In this document: one piece after another, positions 1 through 7,762 of the stretch | How the letters are laid out: the number at the start of each line of letters is the position of its first letter | Position numbering within the stretch: position 1 is the first letter of the stretch | NCBI RefSeq assembly: GCF_000024885.1 | Contig: NC_013512.1 | Location: forward strand, 434,001 to 498,000 | Source of the DNA: Sulfurospirillum deleyianum DSM 6946 | GTDB lineage: Bacteria > Campylobacterota > Campylobacteria > Campylobacterales > Sulfurospirillaceae | DNA: 64,000 nt | Direction: 5' to 3' | Made by a program: the position numbers and the translations under genes | The notes under the pieces: model-generated | What the model saw: only the letters and a program-made list of their open reading frames with translations | What the model was told of the DNA's origin: nothing | Database searches by the model: none

Positions 1-1
1 C

Positions 2-274
2 ATTACCCTTGAAAATCATGCGAAGAGTACGCAGTTGGTTGTAAAAGATAATGGAGGTGGCATTACGATTCGACCGATAGAGAAGATTTTCGAGCCTTAC
101 GTGAGTACCAAAGAGCAAAATGAGGGGACAGGCATTGGACTTTATATGGCAAAATTGATTATTGAGAAGAGCATGAAAGGAAGACTAGAAGCTCGAAATG
201 AAAAGGATGGGGCTGTTTTTATTGTAGAAGTTGAGAAAGGCTTCAAAGAGGCGCTTGGCGGGACACCTCTTTGA
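2..274 (+). CDS. Sensor histidine kinase, C-terminal end (partial)
   Basis: Only the ATP-binding end of this gene lies in the window; the frame is open to the left edge. The visible 90 residues hold the HATPase G1 box (DNGGGI), an F-box-like segment (IFEPYVSTK) and the G2 box (GTGIGLYMAK), the usual order in the catalytic domain of two-component histidine kinases. Such kinases autophosphorylate a histidine and pass the phosphate to a response regulator, usually a neighbour. Partner and sensor domain are outside the window, so the signal is unknown. The gene converges with the lipoprotein gene that follows on the other strand. Confidence 0.85.
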   Translation: MTLENHAKSTQLVVKDNGGGITIRPIEKIFEPYVSTKEQNEGTGIGLYMAKLIIEKSMKGRLEARNEKDGAVFIVEVEKGFKEALGGTPL

Positions 275-342
275 AAATAAGAAGAAAATATGAAATTCGC
301 TTCTGGAAGTATAGAAACACAAAGTAAACGATCGGTTAACAA

Positions 343-849
343 TCAGTTGAGGCGGATAGACTCTTCTTGTGGCACACTTAAAACTTGATGGGCTTTGTCT
401 CGTTTACCTGCTGAGGCAGGTTCATGCGCTTTTTTCTTTTTGGTATAGACGGGAGAGGGTGCGATTTTGCCATTTTTAAAATAGGCAGCCTTAATTACGA
501 ACATTTCAGAGACACGCATACCATCAAAAGAGGCATAGACTAAGTCGCCTTCATTGGCAAGAACCGATTTGTGGTTAAAGTTGACATACGGCAATTTGCC
601 ATTGGTGGTTTCAATGCCATCAATCTCATAATTCCATCCCTCGCCATTGCCTGTTTGTTTGAGTGAGAGAATCACCCCTTTTATGTAGTTTTTTCCTACG
701 AGGTTTGAAAGTTTGGGATTGGTGTTTGTTTTTTGATTAGAAACATTTTTTGTGTTAATCTCAGGGGCAGGTGTCTTGGGTTGTGTGGTACAACCTTGCA
801 TAAAGAGCAGTAAAAATGTTACACAAAGAGACGATATAGTCTTTATCAA
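343..849 (-). CDS. Putative lipoprotein of unknown function
   Basis: A 168-residue protein with an N-terminal hydrophobic stretch followed by a lipobox (LLFMQGC, Cys20), so it is probably lipidated and anchored in the cell envelope. After the cysteine comes a low-complexity Pro/Thr/Asn/Lys-rich linker of about 35 residues, then a small domain of about 90 residues (around IKGVILSLKQTGNGEGW) and a basic tail. I do not recognise the domain. It is transcribed away from ssrA, with a shared intergenic region of about 75 bases. Confidence 0.7.
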   Translation of the reverse strand: MIKTISSLCVTFLLLFMQGCTTQPKTPAPEINTKNVSNQKTNTNPKLSNLVGKNYIKGVILSLKQTGNGEGWNYEIDGIETTNGKLPYVNFNHKSVLANEGDLVYASFDGMRVSEMFVIKAAYFKNGKIAPSPVYTKKKKAHEPASAGKRDKAHQVLSVPQEESIRLN

Positions 850-903
850 AGGGTATCCTTTTATATTTTTTGCGATTATAGCAAAAAAGTCGTTTTATTA
901 TGG

Positions 904-909
904 TAAAAT
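904..909 (+). promoter_or_regulatory. Putative -10 element of ssrA
   Basis: The sequence TATGGTAAAAT ends at 909, a good -10 region (TAAAAT) 15 bases before the mature tmRNA end. The same string TATGGTAAAAT occurs ahead of the ATP synthase genes at 61801-61811. No clear -35 is visible, which is common in Campylobacterota. Confidence 0.5.
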
Positions 910-923
910 TGCGTTCCTTCGAT

Positions 924-1301
924 GGGGCTGACATGGCTTCGACAGGAGTAGTTTTAGCTTATGGCTGCATGTCGGGAGTGAGGGTCTTCCGTTACACAAC
1001 CTTCAAACAATAACTGCTAACAACAGTAACTATCGTCCTGCTTACGCGCTAGCTGCGTAAGTTTAACAAATAATGGACTGCTCTCCCCTTTGATGCTATC
1101 TTAGGAGGTCTTGGAGAGTATCATAGATTTGATAGCTATATTACATGAACGCCTTTACATGTAATGAAGTTAAAGGCTCGTTTTGCGTAGTTTTCTGATT
1201 GTTGTACGAAGCAAAATTAAACACTATCAACAATATCTAAGCATGTAGACGTCATAGGTGGCTATTTTTGGACTGGGGTTCAATCCCCCACAGCTCCACC
1301 A
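924..1301 (+). ncRNA. ssrA: tmRNA (transfer-messenger RNA)
   Basis: The 5' end GGGGCTGACATGGCTTCGAC and the 3' end with GGGGTTCAATCCCCC, CAGCTCC and ACCA form the tRNA-like domain; 5' GGGGCTG pairs with 3' CAGCTCC. The tag reading frame at 1016-1060 codes ANNSNYRPAYALAA and stops with TAA, close to the Campylobacter type of tag. tmRNA rescues ribosomes stalled on broken messages and tags the product for proteolysis. The 3' end is the integration site of the island that follows, and the CCA end was kept intact. One TTACATGTAA palindrome lies inside at 1155-1164. The 3' boundary is firm; the 5' end is set by pairing. Confidence 0.95.
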
Positions 1302-1302
1302 T
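1278..1302 (+). other. Left attachment site of the island (attL) in ssrA
   Basis: The last bases of tmRNA, GTTCAATCCCCCACAGC followed by TCCACCAT. The first 17 bases are repeated exactly at 9943-9959, and CCACAGCTCCACCAT (1288-1302) is repeated exactly at 11520-11534. tRNA and tmRNA 3' ends are classic targets of tyrosine recombinases, and the integrase gene starts 187 bases downstream. Confidence 0.85.
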
Positions 1303-1411
1303 GAAAGAAATCTCAACCAATCTTAAATGATGCAAAGAATCCCTTTAAATAGGGATTTTAAAGCATATTCTAATCTCATTTAGTTTAAAATACTCTCAAT
1401 AAATCCCATCC

Positions 1412-1472
1412 TTTTAGGTACGTTTTTAGATACCTAATTCGTATTTTGGATTTACTCCATCTAAAAACGTAC
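1412..1472. repeat. Inverted repeat with candidate integrase arm or operator sites
   Basis: GTACGTTTTTAGAT at 1418-1431 is exactly inverted as ATCTAAAAACGTAC at 1459-1472. The left arm lies in TTTTAGGTACGTTTTT (1412-1427). TTTAGGTACGTTT recurs inverted inside the integrase gene (1718-1730), and TTTTAGGTACGTT recurs near the right end of the island (9864-9876). This fits arm-type sites of the integrase or a regulator controlling it; the role is inferred. Confidence 0.5.
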
Positions 1473-1488
1473 ATTAAAGAGGTTCAAA

Positions 1489-2739
1489 ATGCCTAAAATA
1501 AGCACTTCTCTACTCACAGATAAAGAGATTAAGAATTTTAAACCCGAAGATAAGCCCTACATAAAATCTGACATTAATGGACTTAGAATACTTATCCATC
1601 CAGATGGTCGCAAGATATGGGAATTTGTTTATACAAGCCCAACGCTATATAAAAAACGCAAATCAACCTTTGGAACGTACCCAAAAACCACCCTTAAAGA
1701 GGCAAGAGATAAAAGAGAAACGTACCTAAACCTCATCAAACAAGGCATAGACCCGATAGATGCACAACGTGAAGAGAAAGCTGAAGTAAAACTACAAAAA
1801 GAGAGTGATTTTTCAAACGTGGTCAATCTTTGGTTTCAATCGCAAGAGAGCCACATTGTTCACAGCACCTACAAAAAGAAGAGAGCCTTGTTTGATACAA
1901 CTGTCATTCCTGTGCTCAAACATAAATCAATTGCAGAAATAAAGCATGATGAGCTTGTGCAAATTATCAAAATAAAAGCCATACAAACACCCGAAACAGC
2001 GAAAAGACTTTTAGGCTACTTTCATGACCTTTGGCAGTTTGCATGTACGCATGGTTATTGTGATTTTAATATCGTGCCAAACATTCATGCTAAAAGCGTT
2101 TTACCAAAAATAGTTAAAAAGCACTACGCCTGCATTACAGACCCATCCATCTTGAAACAGCTTGTAAACAGCATTTACACTTATGGTGGACATATTAGCA
2201 CCAAAAATGCTTTAAAGTTCGTTTTACACGTTCCATTGCGTGCAGGTAATCTTGTATCGTTAAAGTGGGCATATGTGGATTTTGAAAAACACCTCATTAC
2301 TATACCGCGCAAAGAGATGAAAGCCAAAAGTGGTGATGATTTTATTTTGCCTCTTTCAGACGAAGCCATAGCTATTTTGCAAGAGCAATATTTGTATACA
2401 TCACACAAAGAATTTGTTTTTGTGGCTGACAATGGCTTGCACATTGATGAAGTGACACCAAGCAGAGCATTGCAACGCATGGGTTTCAATAACGAAACAC
2501 TAGGCAATAAACAACGCTTACACAGCTTTAGAGCCACGTTTCGTTCTTTGGTTGATACACACCAAATGGAACATAGAAGCTCTTATGAAGCCAAAGAAAA
2601 AGTGCTAGACCATATTGTAGGTAGTGGCGTTGAGCGGGCTTACACCCAAAAAGCGATTTATACGGAAGAGATGCGCTTACTCCTTACATGGTGGAGTGGA
2701 TACATCTTGGCAATGATGGACAGCCCTTTAAAAGGATAA
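1489..2739 (+). CDS. int: Tyrosine recombinase / integrase of the ssrA island
   Basis: A 416-residue phage P4-like integrase. The N-terminal 90 residues match the DUF4102 arm-binding type (GLRILIHPDGRKIWEF and FGTYPKTTLKEAR). A core-binding domain follows at about 100-200, then the catalytic domain with Arg251 (PLRAGN), His345 and Arg348 (HSFR), His375 (LDH) and the probable nucleophile Tyr385 (RAYTQ). All expected active-site residues are present, so it is probably functional. It sits directly beside its target ssrA and is followed after 4 bases by the next gene, suggesting co-transcription. It should insert and excise the element using the att repeats at 1278 and 9943. Confidence 0.93.
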   Translation: MPKISTSLLTDKEIKNFKPEDKPYIKSDINGLRILIHPDGRKIWEFVYTSPTLYKKRKSTFGTYPKTTLKEARDKRETYLNLIKQGIDPIDAQREEKAEVKLQKESDFSNVVNLWFQSQESHIVHSTYKKKRALFDTTVIPVLKHKSIAEIKHDELVQIIKIKAIQTPETAKRLLGYFHDLWQFACTHGYCDFNIVPNIHAKSVLPKIVKKHYACITDPSILKQLVNSIYTYGGHISTKNALKFVLHVPLRAGNLVSLKWAYVDFEKHLITIPRKEMKAKSGDDFILPLSDEAIAILQEQYLYTSHKEFVFVADNGLHIDEVTPSRALQRMGFNNETLGNKQRLHSFRATFRSLVDTHQMEHRSSYEAKEKVLDHIVGSGVERAYTQKAIYTEEMRLLLTWWSGYILAMMDSPLKG

Positions 2740-2743
2740 GCAC

Positions 2744-3460
2744 ATGGAAGCAGTAAAAATATCATGGTTCCTTAGAGATTGTTACCCAGAAGGAACCAGT
2801 GACGAAGAGATATTACAACGAGAAGCGGAACTACAACGCACGCAAGATAGAAACCGTAAGCTATTCTATGAAGCCAAAGAGTATTTAAAACGAAATGGCT
2901 CTGGGTTTAAAGAGTTTACTCCTACAGATTATGTTCACAGTCTTACAAAGCAAAAACAAATCTATGATGCGTATTGTAAGGCTTTAGATCCAAAGCATGA
3001 GCCTATAAACATACGAGAGACACTAGGGTTAGACGAAGGTATCCCTCATGCTTTTGAGGACATCCAAGAGCTAGCTTATCATGCAGAACTCTTTTTCAAA
3101 ACCATCTTCAATGTAGATTTAGAGCCAAGGGAGATTGGAGCATTGGCATGTGAAGCTAATTTTAAAGCCTACTTTGAAGAGGGATGTGACTACCTAGAAG
3201 ATAGAGTAAAGCGTTACAAAGAGAACCTCACTATAATGGAGCAAGCATTTATAAATGAAAAAAAGATAAAAATTGCTTGCGAAGTATTGGATACCCTTGG
3301 AGTTAAACATCCTAGAGAGCTTGAGAGAGCCAAGTATGTTATAGACAATTTTCAAGCAAATCAAAAAAGAAAACTACTGATTGAAATCCTCAATGTTAAC
3401 TTTCCATTTATAACCCAAACAACCGTTTTAAACAAAATTTATGAGAGCTCCCTACAATAG
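2744..3460 (+). CDS. Unknown protein downstream of the integrase
   Basis: A 238-residue, charged, mostly helical protein without signal peptide or membrane segment. I do not recognise a family. It starts 4 bases after the integrase stop and so is probably translated from the same message. The stop codon lies within a small hairpin (CTCCCTA / TAGGGAG, 3448-3464) that has no T-run. A role in integration or excision is possible from position only. Confidence 0.6.
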   Translation: MEAVKISWFLRDCYPEGTSDEEILQREAELQRTQDRNRKLFYEAKEYLKRNGSGFKEFTPTDYVHSLTKQKQIYDAYCKALDPKHEPINIRETLGLDEGIPHAFEDIQELAYHAELFFKTIFNVDLEPREIGALACEANFKAYFEEGCDYLEDRVKRYKENLTIMEQAFINEKKIKIACEVLDTLGVKHPRELERAKYVIDNFQANQKRKLLIEILNVNFPFITQTTVLNKIYESSLQ

Positions 3461-3574
3461 GGAGTCCTCAGATTTGCCCCTAAAACTACCCTCAAAATAG
3501 CCACCTTTTTCCCTTGAACATGAGACCCATAGCATTAAAATGCTCTCATCAAAACACAATGAGGAGCACTCGCT

Positions 3575-3754
3575 ATGACACAGACACAAAACGAAAATAT
3601 GCGCATTAAACAAGTAGCGGAAACCTATCCTGTTTCCAGAGCTAGCATTTGGCGATATGTCAAAGATGGGAAAATCAAGGCATACAAAATAACTGATGGC
3701 GTAACAATATTTAAACGCTCAGAGCTTGAGAGCTTTTTTAATGGCGAGAGCTAA
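3575..3754 (+). CDS. AlpA-like HTH regulator / excisionase
   Basis: A 59-residue protein with the pattern of AlpA/MerR-type helix-turn-helix proteins: a first helix (IKQVAETYPVS), a recognition helix (RASIWRYVKDGKI) and a wing ending in FKRSELESFF. In P4-like islands such proteins activate the integrase or act as excisionases. An AGGAG sits about 8 bases before the ATG, and a gene follows after 9 bases. Function is inferred from family and context. Confidence 0.8.
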   Translation: MTQTQNENMRIKQVAETYPVSRASIWRYVKDGKIKAYKITDGVTIFKRSELESFFNGES

Positions 3755-3763
3755 GGTTAGCCA

Positions 3764-3937
3764 ATGCAGAAGATTAGACTCTACATCGATTTTCAAGCAA
3801 CAAGAAATCAGTATCGTTTACGTTTAAAGGGCTCTAATGATGTAGCCCTTTACTGTTCAACTAAGAGGGAAGCGATTAGAGCACGATTGTTTCTGCGTAA
3901 GGTAATACGTGCTTTAGAACCAAGGGGAGAATTATGA
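3764..3937 (+). CDS. Small basic protein of unknown function
   Basis: A 57-residue, strongly basic reading frame (many Arg and Lys). Its stop overlaps the start of the ATPase gene in an ATGA junction, which supports it being a real, translationally coupled gene. The pattern RLYIDFQATRNQYRLRLKG and STKREAIRARLFLRKV resembles the arm-binding N-terminus of some phage integrases, so it may be a DNA-binding protein or a relict. The family is not certain. Confidence 0.5.
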   Translation: MQKIRLYIDFQATRNQYRLRLKGSNDVALYCSTKREAIRARLFLRKVIRALEPRGEL

Positions 3938-5925
3938 AACAAATCCAAGTCAAAAATAGCCCAGTAGCTATTGATAAATTTTGTAGTGAAATGAAAACTA
4001 AATTTGAAAGTTTTGGCATCTTTGCTTCAGAAGGAATTATGAAACTTCAAGAGCAGTTATGTGCTTCTTACAATAAAGTAATTAACGATAATCAAAGCGG
4101 AGAAGAACCTGTGATGTATGTTATGCCTCCCGCAACAGGAACAGGGAAAACTACAAGCATCAAGCTTTACTGTGCAATGATGCCTAAACATATAAGTGCT
4201 TTGATTATTGTCCCTAAAGTTGAACACGCAAAAGACGTTTGTAAATCAATCAATGACTATGCAAATGAAGAGATTGCCTATTGTTCTTATACTGTAACTG
4301 CTGATAACCCTGACCATAGCTTACGAGTTGAGATTGAGTCAATACAAAAGCATCGTATTATTGTCATCACCCATGAACGCTTTAGACGAGACATAAAATC
4401 AAAAAAATCAATCTTGGGATATGCTTCACCCAATGAAGAAAAAGATTGGTTGGGTCGAGTCGAGACTAAGAATAGAGATTTGATAATCGTAGATGAACAA
4501 ATCAACATGATTGAGTCGGAGACGCTAGAGAGTTATGAATTAGAAAAGATGAGTCTTCTTGCAAGGCAACTACCAAACGAAGAGACTAAAAAAATAGTTA
4601 ATACGATTGTTGCCATGTTGAAGAGCCTTATTGATGAGAGCCGAAAGATAACAGCTATCACAGAAGAAAAAAATATGGATTGGAATTTGTTTATTAGTCC
4701 ACTCATTGAAGTTTTAAGCAGCAAGGACACATCTTGGTATAAACTATCAAGAGCAGAATTTTCCTTTCGTAGAAATTATAAAAAAGAGTCTAATGAGATT
4801 GAGCTAAGAGAAGGCTTTATAGATGCACTAAAAAGTTTATGTTTGATACTTGATAGAAAGATGTTTTTTCACAAGCATGGAACCAATTGGACACTTCATG
4901 GAGTGAATTTGCTTTACCATGAGTTTGGAAGCCTAGTTGTCTTAGATGCAACATCAGAAGTTAATAAAAAAATTGAACTGATGAAGGAATGGATTAGCAT
5001 CAAAAATGAAAATCCAAAACATTTTAAAGCAGACAGACGATTGATTGAAAATATCAAAGTTCCAAATCCTAGAACCTACCATAATTGCAAACTTTACCTT
5101 TGTAAAGAAAATTGGGTACGACATTCACGCACTGGCTTAAACATAGACAATGAAGCTGAGTGTAAACTCACTTTAGCACCGTATGTCAAATCAATTAAAT
5201 TAAACATAGAGCCACATGATGATGCTTTGATTATTACCTACAAAGACATAGCAATCACAATGAAAAGCTTAATTGGACTAGAGAATGCAAATGTAATTCA
5301 TTGGGGGAACCACGATGCAACAAATGAGTACAGGCACTGCAATAAGGTTTTTATTGTCGGACTAAATCATTTACCATATAGCGTTATGTTTGAACAGTTT
5401 AGCTTTATTGTCGGTGGTGTAGAAACAGCTTATGAAGTTGAAGAAAATAGAAAAATAGAAATACCAAAACTTGCATCCAGTAAACTTGCCGAAGACATCA
5501 TTCAAGGTGTCTTTAGAAGTAGAGCAAGGGTTTCAAAAAATCATGATGGAAGCCCAGACTCAACAGAGTTTTTTATCTTTTTGGGGAAGGAAACCAATAA
5601 AAACAAAGAGATAATTGATTTAGCTTTAGAAGCTATGCCAAATATTCAAGTTTTAGATTGGGAATTAAAACATTCTGTGGCGATGCCCCCAAAGAAAAAT
5701 AAAGTTAGTGAGCAAATAGAAATGCTTATAGATGTTCTTGAAGCGTATGCCCATGATGGGTACAGTGACGTGCTTCGTGAAACCATTGAAAATAGAATGG
5801 CAGTAACAAAAGTAGTAATGAAAAGATTGCTCTCAAACCAAGTATGTATTAATGAACTTGGAAAAGCAGGTTTCAAATACGTTGCTGGAATTGGCAAAAC
5901 TAAGTCAGTGTTCATAATGCCTTAA
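3934..5925 (+). CDS. Large SF2 helicase-like ATPase of the island
   Basis: A 663-residue protein with a Walker A motif (ATGTGKT, residues 67-73), a DE-type Walker B (IIVDEQ, Asp187-Glu188), a motif III-like LDATSE near 337 and an arginine-rich motif (FRSRARVSK, near 526) in the place of SF2 motif VI. Spacing fits a divergent superfamily 2 helicase or translocase of the DEAD/DEAH fold, though the motifs are loose. It is the largest gene of the element, coupled to the small gene before it and followed by a cluster of inverted repeats. It could serve replication of the excised element or phage defence; the sequence does not decide. Confidence 0.7.
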   Translation: MKQIQVKNSPVAIDKFCSEMKTKFESFGIFASEGIMKLQEQLCASYNKVINDNQSGEEPVMYVMPPATGTGKTTSIKLYCAMMPKHISALIIVPKVEHAKDVCKSINDYANEEIAYCSYTVTADNPDHSLRVEIESIQKHRIIVITHERFRRDIKSKKSILGYASPNEEKDWLGRVETKNRDLIIVDEQINMIESETLESYELEKMSLLARQLPNEETKKIVNTIVAMLKSLIDESRKITAITEEKNMDWNLFISPLIEVLSSKDTSWYKLSRAEFSFRRNYKKESNEIELREGFIDALKSLCLILDRKMFFHKHGTNWTLHGVNLLYHEFGSLVVLDATSEVNKKIELMKEWISIKNENPKHFKADRRLIENIKVPNPRTYHNCKLYLCKENWVRHSRTGLNIDNEAECKLTLAPYVKSIKLNIEPHDDALIITYKDIAITMKSLIGLENANVIHWGNHDATNEYRHCNKVFIVGLNHLPYSVMFEQFSFIVGGVETAYEVEENRKIEIPKLASSKLAEDIIQGVFRSRARVSKNHDGSPDSTEFFIFLGKETNKNKEIIDLALEAMPNIQVLDWELKHSVAMPPKKNKVSEQIEMLIDVLEAYAHDGYSDVLRETIENRMAVTKVVMKRLLSNQVCINELGKAGFKYVAGIGKTKSVFIMP

Positions 5926-5931
5926 AGCCTA

Positions 5932-6325
5932 AATTCAGTGTGGACATTTTTCCCTAATAGAAAAGAAAAAACATTAGGGAATTTTGTCCACACTGAAATT
6001 GCTTAAAGTAGGGCTTTCCCTTCACTTTCTTGGCATTAAAAAGGAACCACCTTCCGTAGGCGTGGGAGAGCATTGGAATGAGGAAATGATAAGCCAAAAG
6101 CGACTGACTGACTTTGGCTTGCCAAAGGCGGGCAGTATCATTTTCGAATGGAACTGCTCTCTCTAAGCCTACGTTTATGAACAATAAATAAAAAAATAAA
6201 AACTTTTTTGGGATACCTCTCAAGCTAGCAACCAAAACAACAATTCCGCCCCTTAAGCCAAAGGCTCACCCCACCGAGGGGGTTCGCTTTCTTTGGCTTA
6301 AGAAACAAAATCAGTTTTGGTTGCG
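5932..6325. repeat. Cluster of three long nested inverted repeats, possible origin
   Basis: No gene is convincing here. Three hairpins follow one another: arms 5932-5958 / 5973-6000 (about 27 bases, core TTCAGTGTGGACA / TGTCCACACTGAA); arms about 6056-6090 / 6137-6173 (CGTAGGC ends, GGGAGAGCA / TGCTCTC inner part, imperfect); and nested arms AGCAACCAAAAC / GTTTTGGTTGC (about 6225-6236 / 6314-6324) enclosing CTTAAGCCAAAG / CTTTGGCTTAAG (6252-6263 / 6291-6302). The first may end transcription of the ATPase gene. Position after a helicase-like gene suggests a replication origin, which is inference. Confidence 0.6.
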
Positions 6326-6403
6326 ATACGAGAACCGAGAACAGGGGCAAAGGAACCAGAGTTGACTCCAAAGGAAGAGTGTAGCGTACCGCTTAACCAC
6401 ATG

Positions 6404-6536
6404 TACCTAATACACGCATACGAATAACATAATTTCTACCAATTTTGATTGGCTCAGCGTACTGATTAAATTTTAATCATATATACCAATTACGCGCAGA
6501 CGAATAGCATTATTTTTGTCTTATTTAATTGGCTCA
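6404..6536. repeat. Direct repeat, 53 bases, spaced 80 bases
   Basis: Imperfect copies at 6404-6456 and 6484-6536 share TACC.A.TAC.CGCA.ACGAATA.CAT.AT and end in ATTGGCTCA. The second copy contains the last codons of the XRE regulator on the minus strand; the first therefore looks like a duplicated 3' end of that gene and its trailer. It may instead mark protein-binding sites. Confidence 0.55.
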
Positions 6537-6781
6537 AAAAACTCATTTATTGAAACATTAAAAAGTATAGACAACCTAAAAAGATGCGACAAATTAAAAT
6601 GCTTTCCATGTTTATAGTTTTCAATATTGGCATAAAAACCTGATGACTTTTGTCCGATAGATAGAGCCACCTCAAGTTGGCTCATCCCCTTTTCATTGCG
6701 TATTCTTTTTACATTATAGGAAACAGTTCTAAAAAACAAATCCTCTTCTTCTGCTGTTACTATATCGGGGATATTCAGCAT
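6521..6781 (-). CDS. XRE/Cro-C1 family transcriptional regulator
   Basis: An 86-residue protein with a helix-turn-helix domain over residues about 20-75: NVKRIRNEKGMSQLEVALSIG, then the recognition helix region SSGFYANIENYKHGK, and a fourth helix around LFRLSILFNVSINEFFE. This is the Cro/C1 fold typical of phage and island repressors. It is divergent from the membrane operon that starts at 6890; the 108-base gap holds repeated operator-like sequences, so it probably represses itself and that operon. Confidence 0.85.
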   Translation of the reverse strand: MLNIPDIVTAEEEDLFFRTVSYNVKRIRNEKGMSQLEVALSIGQKSSGFYANIENYKHGKHFNLSHLFRLSILFNVSINEFFEPIK

Positions 6782-6786
6782 ATAAC

Positions 6787-6865
6787 CATTCCTATAGATA
6801 ATTTTCCCATAAGTTTAGTTGGAGTATAGTTTTCTATCAATTCTTTATAGAAATCATTCCTATAG
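6787..6865. promoter_or_regulatory. Putative XRE operators in the divergent promoter region
   Basis: CATTCCTATAG occurs exactly at 6787-6797, beside the regulator start, and at 6855-6865, just before the 6890 gene. Between them lie ATAGTTTTCTAT (6827-6838) and TATAG..CTATA half-sites (6846-6864). Repeated CTATAG half-sites in a divergent promoter next to an XRE gene are what operator sites look like. Confidence 0.5.
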
Positions 6866-6889
6866 GATTTTATCGGCTATTGGAGAATA

Positions 6890-7744
6890 ATGAAGTTCAA
6901 ATCACTTATCTTATTTTTTAAACAACTAGTCTTTTTACTAATTATGATTTTTCTACCTCATCAACTTATAAGTAAAACTGAAATAACTGAAAACACATTA
7001 AAGGCTTTTGACGAAGCATCTAGCAATCCAAAGAATGATACAACAGGGTTTCAATGGCAAGGTGTTGCTGGAACTGTATCATCTAAGTTATTATATTTCG
7101 ACAACGAAGAGAAGCTTTTTAAGTCAAGGAACAAAGCTAGTACGGTAACCAAAATGGAAGCTATGCGACAAATTTATGATGATGCTAATAATAATTCCGA
7201 AATATCTTTTGATGACAAATATAAAGAACAACAAGGCTTTAGAAAAAACATACTAACTCCAACAATGGTTTATGATATGTTGGTTCCTCTTGGGGGTCAA
7301 GAGCAAGACATAAAGAATGTTTATGAAAGAGCAAAAAGCGAAGAACATCTTACTGCTTTGATTGCTGAAACAACAGATAAAATAAAAAGAAGAGAAGTAC
7401 AAAATGAAATACTAACGGAAGGAGAACAAAATTTTGCACGTGTTGCATCATTAATATTTAGTTTGAAAGGTTTATTTGTCAGTTTACTCTTATTAATATT
7501 TTTTTATATTTTATACAAGCAACTAAAAAATCTCTTGGAAGCAATAAAACAACGAGTATGTAAATACAAAGTTCAAAAAATAGCAGAAGATGAAGCAATC
7601 AGAGCCACTGTTAATAAAGCAGTGAACGAAGATACCGAAGACGGGAAGGAACTACAAGAGCTTATCAATAAAGCAGTTGCAAAAGGCGATACTGAAACCG
7701 CTCAATCATTGCTAGCAATTTTAGAACGTAGAAAAGACAAATAA
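6890..7744 (+). CDS. Unknown membrane protein, first gene of the island membrane operon
   Basis: A 284-residue protein not recognised by family. It has an N-terminal hydrophobic segment (residues about 7-25, signal peptide or anchor), a polar, helix-rich region of about 160 residues, a strong membrane segment at about 186-210 (LFVSLLLLIFFYILYK) and a charged, probably cytoplasmic tail with two short similar repeats (TVNKAVNEDTEDG.E and LINKAVAKGDTET). The next gene follows closely, and the XRE regulator lies divergent upstream. Low-GC, AT-rich codon use fits the island. Function unknown. Confidence 0.65.
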   Translation: MKFKSLILFFKQLVFLLIMIFLPHQLISKTEITENTLKAFDEASSNPKNDTTGFQWQGVAGTVSSKLLYFDNEEKLFKSRNKASTVTKMEAMRQIYDDANNNSEISFDDKYKEQQGFRKNILTPTMVYDMLVPLGGQEQDIKNVYERAKSEEHLTALIAETTDKIKRREVQNEILTEGEQNFARVASLIFSLKGLFVSLLLLIFFYILYKQLKNLLEAIKQRVCKYKVQKIAEDEAIRATVNKAVNEDTEDGKELQELINKAVAKGDTETAQSLLAILERRKDK

Positions 7745-7762
7745 TAGCATATGGATAGGCAG

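Noticed and set aside
5954-6235. Open frames of 60-93 codons on both strands across the inverted-repeat cluster
   Set aside because: Inverted repeats open frames on both strands by chance; no start signal or recognisable protein.
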